64,000 nucleotides of DNA, taken from contig JWIT01000013.1 of the NCBI GenBank assembly GCA_000949895.1, positions 1 to 64,000 of the forward strand. The letters are read 5' to 3'. Of this stretch, positions 35,264 through 43,919 are shown piece after piece. Under the pieces are notes generated by a model. The model was not told the DNA's origin and did no database searches. It was given only the letters and a program-made list of their open reading frames with translations. The translations under genes and the position numbers were made by a program. Position 1 is the first letter of the stretch. Each line of letters opens with the position of its first letter. Origin of the DNA: Agrobacterium arsenijevicii (GTDB lineage Bacteria > Pseudomonadota > Alphaproteobacteria > Rhizobiales > Rhizobiaceae).

Positions 35264-36958
35264 ATGATCCGTTTCTTTTCGGAGACCAATTTGAGACGCG
35301 CCCGGATATCGTCCGGCCTCATCATTTTTGCCTTTGTATTTTCCCATCTTTTCAACCACTCGCTCGCACTCATCTCCATCGATACCGCCGAGCGGGCTCG
35401 AAAATGGTTCAGCCTGATCTGGCTCAATCCGGTCAGCAGCCTGCTCTTTTACGGATCGGTTGTGGTGCACATCTGTCTTGTTCTGCGCTCGCTTTATCAG
35501 CGCCGGACATTGCGCATGCCGCTTCGCGAAGCGCTGCAAGCCATCCTTGGCCTGTCGATCCCGTTTTTGATCATCAGCCACGTCGTCAATATCCGTGTGT
35601 CGCACATGATCTACAACATCGACGTGGGATATTACTCGGTCGTTCGCCGGCTCTGGATCAACAACCCGATGGGAGGCGCGTGGCAAAGCCTCGCATTGAT
35701 CGTGATCTGGACCCACGGGTGTATCGGCCTGTTTTTCTGGTTGCGTTACCGGGACTGGTATCCAAAAATAGCTGGGATATTCATGACTGTAGCGGTGATG
35801 CTGCCTCTATTGGCGCTTCTAGGCTTCAGTGATGCCGGCCGCTGGCTGGAGGAGGTGGATAGAAAATACTCGCTTCCCCCCGGGCTTGTCGATACCACCG
35901 TTCAAAGAGACGACATACCGTTGCAACGGGAGATGGAGACGCGTATCCGTTTCGTCACCGGCGCAACGGAAGCGATTTTCGCAGGCGCGGTAATGCTGGT
36001 TTTCGTCTTGCGCGGCGTGCGCAGCTGGCGGCAGAGATCGACCGCTATAGAAATCCGTTATGAACATGGCGCACAAGCGCGCGTCCCCGCCGGGCTCAGC
36101 ATTCTGGAGGCCAGCAGACTTGCGGGCATCCCGCATTATTCCGTATGTGGCGGCAAAGGGCGCTGCTCAACCTGCCGGGTCAGGATTGTCGACAGCAATG
36201 GCCCGCTTCCACCTCCCGGAGACATCGAGCAAACCACGTTGAGGCGCATCCATGCCGATTCGGACGTGCGGCTCGGCTGCCAGTTGCGACCCACCCAGGA
36301 TATTGGAATAGCGCTTCTCGTATCGCCACCCCAGCAAAGCGATCTGCCTATGGATGCCCAGCCGGCGCGACCCGGCAAGGAAGAAGAGATCGCCGTCCTT
36401 TTTTGCGATATCCGCAATTTCACCACGCTTTCCGAAGCCAAGCTGCCCTACGATGTCGTGTTTCTTCTGAACCGCTACTTCACCATTGTCGGCCAGGCCG
36501 TCGAACAGGCCGGTGGACATCTCGATAAATTCATCGGCGACGGCGCCATGGCCCTTTTCGGGCTGGGCGATGATGCGGAAAATGCCTGCCGCAACGCCAT
36601 GAGGGCCGCCGCGATCATATTGCGAGAGCTTTCAATCCTGAACGAGGGACTGGAAAAACAATTCGCCGTCCGGCTGGAAGTGGTGGTCGGAATTCACGCT
36701 GGCCCGACGATTGTCGGCATCATGGGATATGGCGCCGCGAAAACCCTGACGGCCATCGGCGACACCGTGAACGTGGCGAGCAGACTGGAAACCAAGGCCA
36801 AGGAGTTCGGAGCCGCCATCGTCGTTTCCGAACCCGCCATCATTCAGGCCGGACAGGAGATTGCCGATCTTCGCAGCGAAAAAATCGCCATTCGCGGACG
36901 AAACTCGCAGATGAAGGTTTTCCTGCTCTCGAAGGAAGAGAGCGAACGCTATCTATAA
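35264..36958 (+). CDS. Membrane adenylate cyclase with [2Fe-2S] ferredoxin domain
   Basis: 564 residues. An N-terminal membrane domain with about six TM helices carries histidines (His28, His69, His106, His151) reminiscent of b-type cytochrome subunits. Next comes a plant-type ferredoxin domain (262-355) with Cys295, Cys301, Cys304 and Cys339 in the C-x5-C-x2-C...C pattern. A class III cyclase domain (375-550) follows, with metal aspartates Asp382 (FCDIRNF) and Asp426 (FIGDG), adenine-selecting Lys422 and Asp500, and Asn503/Arg507 (VNVASRLE). All catalytic residues are present, and the Lys/Asp pair indicates ATP as substrate. Redox control through the cluster, perhaps quinone- or heme-linked, is inferred. 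GGGA lies 6 nt before the ATG. Confidence 0.9.
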   Translation: MIRFFSETNLRRARISSGLIIFAFVFSHLFNHSLALISIDTAERARKWFSLIWLNPVSSLLFYGSVVVHICLVLRSLYQRRTLRMPLREALQAILGLSIPFLIISHVVNIRVSHMIYNIDVGYYSVVRRLWINNPMGGAWQSLALIVIWTHGCIGLFFWLRYRDWYPKIAGIFMTVAVMLPLLALLGFSDAGRWLEEVDRKYSLPPGLVDTTVQRDDIPLQREMETRIRFVTGATEAIFAGAVMLVFVLRGVRSWRQRSTAIEIRYEHGAQARVPAGLSILEASRLAGIPHYSVCGGKGRCSTCRVRIVDSNGPLPPPGDIEQTTLRRIHADSDVRLGCQLRPTQDIGIALLVSPPQQSDLPMDAQPARPGKEEEIAVLFCDIRNFTTLSEAKLPYDVVFLLNRYFTIVGQAVEQAGGHLDKFIGDGAMALFGLGDDAENACRNAMRAAAIILRELSILNEGLEKQFAVRLEVVVGIHAGPTIVGIMGYGAAKTLTAIGDTVNVASRLETKAKEFGAAIVVSEPAIIQAGQEIADLRSEKIAIRGRNSQMKVFLLSKEESERYL

Positions 36959-36995
36959 GGCAATCCCGGCATTCTCGCCGCCGGGCCGTCCAGCC

Positions 36996-37478
36996 TCAAA
37001 TCTTGCGATAGAGAAAATAACGGTCCGTCGGCACGCTTTCCGGCACCGGTAGCGGCTTCAGCATGGGATGGTCCAGAGGCAGACCGCTGACCGCGACACC
37101 GCCTTTTGCCAGCATTCCGGCGGTAAGATCAGGCAGCCACGTCAGGGTGATCGCATCCTTTTCGGGGTAACCCGTACCGATATCAGCATGCACCATGGCC
37201 GCCTCCACACCGATGAAGGCCGGAGCGGTTTCCGATATTTCGCCGATCACGAGATCTTCCTGCGCGGGAACCGACGAGGCGTGCGCGCCCATGGCCCTGT
37301 CAAAGGCAACGATGCGGCGTTCCGGAAACAGTTCCCGCAAGTGATTGAACGTGCGCCCGTTCCCGAGCCCGATTTCCATGATCGCACCTTCGTCAGGAAG
37401 ATCGAGATCGGCCTTGACGTGGTTTAGGATATCCCGCTGCGCGGTCAACCGGCGAATGAAACTGTCTAGTCTGCTCAT
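36996..37478 (-). CDS. Class I SAM-dependent methyltransferase-like protein
   Basis: 160 residues with a Rossmann-type SAM fold: motif I is AIMEIGLGNGRTFNHL near residue 33, the acidic end of strand 2 is RIVAFDRAMG near 56 and MVHADIGTGYP lies near 95. The ATG at 37478 is preferred, because upstream extension runs through the palindromic repeat at 37501-37546. It converges on the cyclase gene and lies downstream of a nucleotide-sugar dehydrogenase on the same strand. Substrate unknown; it is small for this fold. Confidence 0.75.
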   Translation of the reverse strand: MSRLDSFIRRLTAQRDILNHVKADLDLPDEGAIMEIGLGNGRTFNHLRELFPERRIVAFDRAMGAHASSVPAQEDLVIGEISETAPAFIGVEAAMVHADIGTGYPEKDAITLTWLPDLTAGMLAKGGVAVSGLPLDHPMLKPLPVPESVPTDRYFLYRKI

Positions 37479-37500
37479 GTTCCGTCCATTCAGAAATCCG

Positions 37501-37546
37501 GGCATTTCCAGCAAAAGCGTGAAGCGGTTTTGCATCCGGAAATGCC
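37501..37546. repeat. Rhizobial-type palindromic intergenic repeat, copy B
   Basis: 46 bp with perfect 9-bp inverted ends (GGCATTTCC and GGAAATGCC) and the core AGCGGTTTTGCATCCGG. It lines up with copy A at 8757-8800 in end structure and the AGCGGTTTT core. It lies between the dehydrogenase and the methyltransferase gene. Confidence 0.6.
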
Positions 37547-37558
37547 TGATGAAGGCGA

Positions 37559-38899
37559 TCAGGCCTTGATGATGTGTTTTGCGACAATATCCCGCCGCGC
37601 GAAGACGTTGCGCGTGTCGATAATCAGCGGCGCCCATTCGCAAAGTGCGGCATAGTCGACATTGTCGTGATCGGTCGCCACGAGAACGGCGTCGAAGGCG
37701 CTGATCGACGGCCTGTCCCACTCCACAGATTTCATACCCATCAGGTGGCTATATTCCCGGGTTCTCGGGATTTCGGCCACATGAGGGTCGAAATAGGCCG
37801 CTTCTCCGCCCCGTTCATGGATAAGCTCGATGAGCTTCAGCGAGGGGCTTTCGCGAATATCGGGCACATTTTTCTTATAGGCGAGACCGACGACCAGCAC
37901 CTTGGAGCGGCTGAGCGCCTTGCCGGAATGGATGTCCAGTGCTTCCGCCACCCGCCCGATGACATGGCGCGGCATGCCGGTGTTGATTTCGCCGGCAAGT
38001 TCGATGAACCGCGTCGGCAATTCATACTCCCGCGATTTCCAGGTGAGGTAGAACGGATCGATCGGTATGCAATGGCCGCCGAGGCCCGGGCCGGGATAAA
38101 ACGGCATGAAACCGAACGGCTTGGTTTTCGCCGCGTCGATCACTTCCCATATGTCGATCCCCATGGCCTCGTAGACGACCTTGAGTTCGTTGACGAGCGC
38201 GATATTCACGGCACGGAAGACGTTTTCAGTGATCTTCACGGCCTCGGCCGTGGCGTTTGTCGAGACCGGGACGATCGTCTTGACCACCGAACCGTAGAAG
38301 GCCGCCATCAGTTTTCCGGCTGCTTCGCCATCGCCGGCCACAACCTTCGGAATGGTCGAAGTCTCGAAATCGCGATTGCCGGGATCTTCCCGCTCGGGCG
38401 AAAAACCGATGAAGAAATCGACACCGGAGACAAGCCCGGTCCCCTCCAGAATGGTCTTCACCACCCCGTCGGTCGTGCCGGGATAGGTGGTCGATTCCAG
38501 AACCACGAGCTGCCCCTGTCGCAGATGGGCGGCAATGTCCCGGCAGGTCTTTTCGACATAGGAAAGGTCCGGTTCACGATATTTCGTCAAAGGCGTCGGC
38601 ACGCAGATGGCGATCACATCGCATTCGGCCAGTCTCGAAAAATCTGAAGTTGCGACAAAGCCATCATCCAGCCTGACGCTCGCCAGCACCTCATCCGAAA
38701 CCGCCTCGATATAGCTGCGGCCCGCATCAATCGCGGTAATTTTACCGGGATCGATATCGAAGCCGATGACCTTGAAACCGGCCTTGGCGATCGTCATGGC
38801 CAGCGGCAGGCCGACATAACCGAGGCCGATAACCGCCGCTTTGGCGCTCTTGTTTTCGATGCTGGAAAGCAGGTTCTGGGAGACAACTGAAGAAGTCAA
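37559..38899 (-). CDS. UDP-sugar 6-dehydrogenase (UDP-GlcNAc/UDP-glucose dehydrogenase family)
   Basis: A 446-residue NAD-dependent enzyme oxidising a nucleotide sugar to the uronate. The N-terminal AAVIGLGYVGLPLAMTIAKAG is the NAD-binding fold. STTYPGTTD near residue 133 and GFSPEREDPG near 163 match the WbpA/TviB branch, and the catalytic Cys lies in PGLGGHCIPIDPFYLTW near 270. The C-terminal NAD-like domain starts near 320 (VLVVGLAYKKNVPDIRESPS). The family branch suggests UDP-HexNAc rather than UDP-glucose. The start appears to be TTG and is uncertain. It is divergent from a glycosyltransferase gene. Confidence 0.88.
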   Translation of the reverse strand: MTSSVVSQNLLSSIENKSAKAAVIGLGYVGLPLAMTIAKAGFKVIGFDIDPGKITAIDAGRSYIEAVSDEVLASVRLDDGFVATSDFSRLAECDVIAICVPTPLTKYREPDLSYVEKTCRDIAAHLRQGQLVVLESTTYPGTTDGVVKTILEGTGLVSGVDFFIGFSPEREDPGNRDFETSTIPKVVAGDGEAAGKLMAAFYGSVVKTIVPVSTNATAEAVKITENVFRAVNIALVNELKVVYEAMGIDIWEVIDAAKTKPFGFMPFYPGPGLGGHCIPIDPFYLTWKSREYELPTRFIELAGEINTGMPRHVIGRVAEALDIHSGKALSRSKVLVVGLAYKKNVPDIRESPSLKLIELIHERGGEAAYFDPHVAEIPRTREYSHLMGMKSVEWDRPSISAFDAVLVATDHDNVDYAALCEWAPLIIDTRNVFARRDIVAKHIIKA

Positions 38900-39026
38900 A
38901 GCGTGTCACGCTCCGCGCATGTGCAAAAGATGCCTTTCAGTTGGGCAAGAATGGCCGGGCTGTCAAGGCTCGGCCCTCTCAAATTCCGGTTGACGCCAGA
39001 GCTGCAGCCAACGCACAACCGTCGGC

Positions 39027-40124
39027 ATGAAGATCGCTTTTTATTCGCCGCTCAAATCGCCCAACCATCCCGTTCCCTCCGGAGACCGGCTGATGGCTCG
39101 CCTGCTGATGAAGGCGATGGCTCTGGGCGGCCACGAGGTTTCCGTCGCCTCCGAGCTACGCAGCTTTCTGAAACAGGCGGATGATCCGGCGCGAACCTTG
39201 CTCGCCGATGAGGCCAATCGCGAAATCGAGACCATTGCGACACGCTGGCAGCGACACGGTGCACCGGACCTCTGGTTTTGTTATCACCCCTACTACAAGG
39301 CCCCGGATTTGATCGGGCCGGAACTGAGCAGGCGGTTCAGCATCCCCTATGTCACCGCCGAGGCATCCTACTCCCCCAAACGCAACGGGATGGGCTGGCA
39401 GGCGGTTCAGGACGAATTGCTGACTGCCTTGAACGCCGCCGCGGTGAATATCTGTTTCACCGCGCGGGACCGCGAGGGGCTTTCACGCGCCGCACCAACC
39501 CTTAACTTGGCGATGTTGCCACCCTTTATCGATGCCGACACCTTTCTCGATAATACACCCCACCCCATCCCCGGAAAGCTCATCACCGTCGCCATGATGC
39601 GGGCAGGCGACAAGCTCGACAGCTATCGCACGCTTTCCGAAGCGCTTGCCCTGTTACCGCAAGACCGGGACTGGACACTGGATATCGTCGGCGACGGACT
39701 GGAACGTGCGGCTGTGCGCGCCATGTTCAGCACCTTCCCCGATCATCGTCTTGTCTGGCACGGGGAAAAAACCGCGACAGAGATCGCAGCGCTTCTTTCC
39801 AGGGCATCGCTTTATGTCTGGCCGGGACATGGCGAGGCCTATGGCCTTGCCTATCTAGAAGCGCAGGCCGCCGGTCTGCCCGTTGTCGCCGAAGAGGTGG
39901 CCGGTGTTCCGGAAGTGGTAAAATCCGAAACCACCGGATTACTGACACCAGAAAATGATACAGCCGCCTATGCCGCAGCAATTGAAACCCTGTTCGGCGA
40001 TGACAGGCAGCGCGAAGAACTGGCAAAGGCGGCCCGCCAGTTCGTAAAAAATGAACGATCTCTGAAAAATGCCGCGAAAGAGCTGAACGACATCCTGTTG
40101 CGAGCAAAGGCACGAACATCATGA
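39027..40124 (+). CDS. Glycosyltransferase family 4 (GT-B)
   Basis: A 365-residue retaining GT-B glycosyltransferase. The N-terminal MKIAFYSPLKSPNHPVPSGDR is the acceptor-side Rossmann entry. The donor-binding motif is GHGEAYGLAYLEAQAAGLPVV near residues 270-290 (the E-x7-E-type pair), followed by EEVAGVPEVV and the TGLLTPEND segment. It is cytosolic or membrane-associated. It overlaps the deacetylase gene by ATGA, so the two act together. Sugar donor not readable. Confidence 0.88.
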   Translation: MKIAFYSPLKSPNHPVPSGDRLMARLLMKAMALGGHEVSVASELRSFLKQADDPARTLLADEANREIETIATRWQRHGAPDLWFCYHPYYKAPDLIGPELSRRFSIPYVTAEASYSPKRNGMGWQAVQDELLTALNAAAVNICFTARDREGLSRAAPTLNLAMLPPFIDADTFLDNTPHPIPGKLITVAMMRAGDKLDSYRTLSEALALLPQDRDWTLDIVGDGLERAAVRAMFSTFPDHRLVWHGEKTATEIAALLSRASLYVWPGHGEAYGLAYLEAQAAGLPVVAEEVAGVPEVVKSETTGLLTPENDTAAYAAAIETLFGDDRQREELAKAARQFVKNERSLKNAAKELNDILLRAKARTS

Positions 40125-40864
40125 GTCTGGAAAAACTCGTAGCGGCACTGGACGAATGCGGACGGCGCGGCGTAACCGCCGATCTCTGGCTGAGAGACGA
40201 CGATGCGGTGGAGCCGACACCGGCACTCGACACGCTACTCGATCTTTGCAGCCGCTTTTCCGCTCCGGTCACCCTCGCAGTTATCCCGGAGATGACCACG
40301 GATAAGCTCGCACAGCACTTGGATGCGGCTGACATTGCCCAGATCGCCGTCCATGGCTGGTCGCATACGAATTATGCCGGCGAGAACGAAAAGAAGCAGG
40401 AACTCGGATCACACCGCGACCTGTCCGTTGTTCTCGACGAGTTGCAATCCGGGCTGGAAAAACTGCATGATCTGCATGGCAAGCGTTTTGTGCCGATGCT
40501 CGTTCCGCCGTGGAACCGCATCGATGCCAATATCGTGAAGGGTCTGGCGGACCTTGGATATCGTGCGCTTTCGGTTTTCGGACAGGAGAAGAACACCGTG
40601 CCGCCGTGCCTGAACACCCATGTTGATGTGATCGACTGGCACGGCAGCCGAGGTGGCCGTGACGACGACGTCCTTTTCGCCGAAACCGCCGCCCGTATCC
40701 TGCGGGCTGCAGAGGATGGCGGAGCCACCGGCATCCTCACCCATCATCTCGTGCACGATGACAATGTCTGGCGCTTTCTAAGGCAGCTTTTCGAAGTGAC
40801 CGCCGAACATCCCGCCGCGCGCTGGCGTTCCTCGGCGGAACTCATCAACGAAATATCACCATGA
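40121..40864 (+). CDS. Polysaccharide deacetylase-like protein (NodB-type)
   Basis: 247 residues with a divergent carbohydrate-esterase-4 fold. WLRDDDAVEP near residue 22 supplies the catalytic Asp/metal Asp, VHGWSHTNY near 75 supplies the two metal histidines, PPWNRID near 127 is motif 3 and ILTHHLVHDD near 205 holds the general-acid His. There is no signal peptide, suggesting a cytosolic or lipid-linked glycan substrate. It is coupled to the upstream GT4 and its end overlaps the opposite GT32-like gene by 9 nt. Confidence 0.8.
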   Translation: MSLEKLVAALDECGRRGVTADLWLRDDDAVEPTPALDTLLDLCSRFSAPVTLAVIPEMTTDKLAQHLDAADIAQIAVHGWSHTNYAGENEKKQELGSHRDLSVVLDELQSGLEKLHDLHGKRFVPMLVPPWNRIDANIVKGLADLGYRALSVFGQEKNTVPPCLNTHVDVIDWHGSRGGRDDDVLFAETAARILRAAEDGGATGILTHHLVHDDNVWRFLRQLFEVTAEHPAARWRSSAELINEISP

Positions 40865-41815
40865 CTTCCAGGCAATCAGCAGGCCGCCTGTCTCGTCAAA
40901 TCCCTGCCTGATGGCCTCCACCTCCTGAAACGCGGCACGGTCAACGAGAGCAGCGGCAACAAACCCCGCAGGCGCAAGGCTGATGCTTCCTGCACGAGCG
41001 ATGACGGTAAAGATCAGCGGGCCGGTCGACCACCAGGCAGGCGCACGTGGCATCTCCTCAAGAATCTCCGGAAATGCCTCCAGCATCCTGCGAAAAACCG
41101 GATGACCGGCAGGCGCTGCGATGAAGGAATTGGCGAGAAGCATGCTGCCCTGCCCGGTATCGCGCGGCGTTTTTTCATCGAACGCCGTCAACCCTGCCAA
41201 TGGCAGGAAAGCGTCGAAACTCACATCGTCCCGCGCCGGATACCAATCGCAATCGAGATAGATGCCGCCAAAACGCTCCAGCAAAATATAGCGTGCCACA
41301 TCGACAGCACCGGGATAATCGCCCTTGTCCAGCATCACCCTGAAGACATCGTTCGAAAACACGCCCTCACGCTCAAGATCGGCCTCCCGCCAGAGGTGAT
41401 ATTCGTAACCATGCGCCACGGCATGGCCGGCCCAGGCTTTGACCGATACCGGCGGGGCCTTTTCCCCGATCCATATCTGGTGAATGAGCCTCGGCACTTC
41501 TTCCCTGCTTTTCAGGTTGATCGTGCGGCGCTCTTGCGGGGAAAATTGTGCATATTTTGCCAGCGTCTGCGGCGGTGGAACCAGCGTATATTGATAACCG
41601 ATTTTGGCGACCATATCGCCTTCGGCCTTGGCCAGACGCAGCCGCGCCGCATGCAGCCTGCGCGGCAGGCCAAGCACCGTTCGCTCACCCATCAGGTGTC
41701 CGTCTTTTTCCGCAACCAGAGATAAGAGAAGCGCATGCACTTCGCCATATTGGCCTTCGTTTTGCAACTGCCGGGCTCTATCCAGCTGGGCATCGTAATA
41801 TTTCTTGTCGGACAT
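40856..41815 (-). CDS. Glycosyltransferase with DXD motif (GT32-like)
   Basis: 319 residues. The core VPRLIHQIWIGEKAPP near 105 and LERFGGIYLDCDWYPA near 180, with its DCD (DXD) metal/nucleotide-sugar site, is diagnostic of the sugar-binding-region DXD family that includes mannosyl- and capsular transferases. The N-terminal 90 residues are helical and of unknown role. There is no signal or membrane segment. It sits on the opposite strand, convergent with the deacetylase and divergent from the peptide importer. Confidence 0.83.
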   Translation of the reverse strand: MSDKKYYDAQLDRARQLQNEGQYGEVHALLLSLVAEKDGHLMGERTVLGLPRRLHAARLRLAKAEGDMVAKIGYQYTLVPPPQTLAKYAQFSPQERRTINLKSREEVPRLIHQIWIGEKAPPVSVKAWAGHAVAHGYEYHLWREADLEREGVFSNDVFRVMLDKGDYPGAVDVARYILLERFGGIYLDCDWYPARDDVSFDAFLPLAGLTAFDEKTPRDTGQGSMLLANSFIAAPAGHPVFRRMLEAFPEILEEMPRAPAWWSTGPLIFTVIARAGSISLAPAGFVAAALVDRAAFQEVEAIRQGFDETGGLLIAWKSW

Positions 41816-42026
41816 GGATCCTCACCCGGAAACGCTCGTTAACATATCGCCAAACACGAGCCATCAGGCAAGCCATAGCGTTTTGGAAGCCGGCTTTGAA
41901 TTTGCTGCACATTTCGATGTTTCAGGAGCATAGACAGACAACAGACCCTGCGATAACGTGCCTTTAAGCCCTCCTGAGCAAATTGTCACAAGGCAACGAT
42001 AAAGAGACGGCAAGGAACCCTTTGGC

Positions 42027-43919
42027 ATGAGCGCAGGCGCAGATTTGCTCCGTATTGAAAACCTGCAGGTCTCGTTTTCTCTTATGGGTGGCACGATTGA
42101 CGCCGTGAGGGGTGCCAGTCTTCGCATTCTTCCCGGAAAAGTCACGGCACTCGTCGGAGAATCCGGCTCCGGAAAATCCGTCATCGGCCAGACGATCATG
42201 GGTATCCACCCCAAGACGGCGCGCGTGAACGGCCGTGTGCTGTTCACCGATCCCGCAAATGCCGCAGCCGGTCCCATCGATCTGCTGCAGCTGCCGAAGG
42301 ACGGTCGGGAAATCCGCGCCATACGCGGAAATCGCATCGGGCTGATTTTTCAGGAACCGATGACGTCTTTTTCGCCGCTGCATACGATCGGCAACCAGAT
42401 CGACGAGGCGTTGAGAATTCACAGCATCCTGTCGCCGGCCGAGCGCGCGGAAAAAATGCATGAAACGCTCGACCTTGTGGGGTTTTCCAACCCCAAAAAG
42501 GTCGTGAACATGTATCCCTTCGAATTGTCGGGCGGCATGCGCCAGCGCGCCATGATCGCCATGGCGCTGATCTGTCGCCCCGCCCTTCTGATCGCCGACG
42601 AGCCGACGACGGCTCTTGATGTGACCATCCAGGCGCAAATCCTCAAGCTGCTGCGCGATCTCCAGAGCCGGCTGAACATGAGCATGCTGCTTATCACCCA
42701 CGATCTTGGCGTGGTGGCAAACATCGCCGACGAAGTTGCCGTGATCTACCAGGGCGAGATCATGGAAGCCGGAACGGTCGATGACATCTTCAAGGCACCG
42801 AGCCATCCCTACCTCAAGGGCCTGATGGCCGCCGTTCCGCATTTCGACATGAAGCCCGGTGAGAGGCTGAAGGCGCTGCGCGAGATCAACGTCGATCACG
42901 AAAGCCTTGTTGGCAAAAAAACCGCCGCAGTGAACAAAACCCCCGGCCCGCTTTTGACCGTGGACAATATCAGCAAGACCTTCACGACCCGGAAATCCAG
43001 CTGGTTCAGCCGCCGTGACGCCAACGCCACCAAAGCGGTCAACAGCGTCAGTTTTGAAATCCGCCGGGGAGAATGCCTCGGGCTGGTTGGCGAAAGCGGC
43101 AGCGGCAAGACAACCGTCAGCAAAATCCTCATGCGCGCCGTGCGCCCGGATGAAGGCTCGGTGACCTTTCACCGGCCGCAGGGCGATATCGATGTCCTCA
43201 ATGCCAGGGACGGCGATCTCAAGGAATTACGATCGAAGATTCAGATGGTCTTCCAGGACCCGATCTCGTCGCTTTCGCCGCGCATGACCGTGCGCAACCT
43301 CTTGAGCGAGCCGCTTGAAATTCATGGGCGGGGCGACGCGAAATACCGCGCGGAGAAAGTCCGTAATCTCGTCAAGGCCATCGGCCTTGGAGAAAGCGCG
43401 CTGAACCGCTACCCACACAGTTTCTCGGGCGGCCAAAGGCAACGTATCGGCATTGCCAGAGCCTTAGCGCTCGGTCCCGAGTTGTTGATCTGCGACGAAC
43501 CCGTTTCCGCCCTCGACGTTTCGGTGCAGGCACAAATTCTCAACCTGCTCAAGGATTTGCAAAAAGACCTCGGGCTTACATACCTCTTCATCTCGCACAA
43601 TCTGGCCGTGGTGGATTATATGGCTGACCGTGTGGCCGTGATGTGCGAGGGCCGTATTGTCGAGCTGGCGCCGCGAGAAATCATGATGCGCTCCCCGGTG
43701 CATCCCTATACCAAATCACTGCTGGCAGCCGTGCCTTTCCCCGATCTCGACCGTCCGCTCGATTTCCGCACCATCGGCAAGATCAGCGCGACGGGCAAGT
43801 TCGACTGGGGCAAGCAATTCCGCGACGAGGGTGATGGCGAAATGATCTCCGCCGATCTGGGCGACGGCCATTTCGTTCTTGCAAACGGCAATGCCGACAT
43901 CCGGGAGCTTCGCCCTTGA
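42027..43919 (+). CDS. Peptide-type ABC importer ATPase, two fused ATP-binding domains
   Basis: 630 residues with two complete ABC cassettes, like YejF/GsiA. The first has Walker A GESGSGKSV near 47, signature LSGGMRQRAMIAMAL near 168 and Walker B LLIADEPTTALD. The second has Walker A GESGSGKTT near 360, signature FSGGQRQRIGIARAL near 470 and Walker B LLICDEPVSALD. Oligopeptide-type C-terminal tails follow each. The ATG at 42027 is preceded by AAGGAA. It is the first gene of a four-gene importer (ATPase, binding protein, two permeases), each overlapping or nearly touching the next. The 211-nt upstream gap shows no gene. Confidence 0.93.
   Translation: MSAGADLLRIENLQVSFSLMGGTIDAVRGASLRILPGKVTALVGESGSGKSVIGQTIMGIHPKTARVNGRVLFTDPANAAAGPIDLLQLPKDGREIRAIRGNRIGLIFQEPMTSFSPLHTIGNQIDEALRIHSILSPAERAEKMHETLDLVGFSNPKKVVNMYPFELSGGMRQRAMIAMALICRPALLIADEPTTALDVTIQAQILKLLRDLQSRLNMSMLLITHDLGVVANIADEVAVIYQGEIMEAGTVDDIFKAPSHPYLKGLMAAVPHFDMKPGERLKALREINVDHESLVGKKTAAVNKTPGPLLTVDNISKTFTTRKSSWFSRRDANATKAVNSVSFEIRRGECLGLVGESGSGKTTVSKILMRAVRPDEGSVTFHRPQGDIDVLNARDGDLKELRSKIQMVFQDPISSLSPRMTVRNLLSEPLEIHGRGDAKYRAEKVRNLVKAIGLGESALNRYPHSFSGGQRQRIGIARALALGPELLICDEPVSALDVSVQAQILNLLKDLQKDLGLTYLFISHNLAVVDYMADRVAVMCEGRIVELAPREIMMRSPVHPYTKSLLAAVPFPDLDRPLDFRTIGKISATGKFDWGKQFRDEGDGEMISADLGDGHFVLANGNADIRELRP

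Noticed and set aside
36959..36995. CCCGGC / GCCGGG repeat as terminator between cyclase and methyltransferase
   Set aside because: No T-run on either strand; too short to call.
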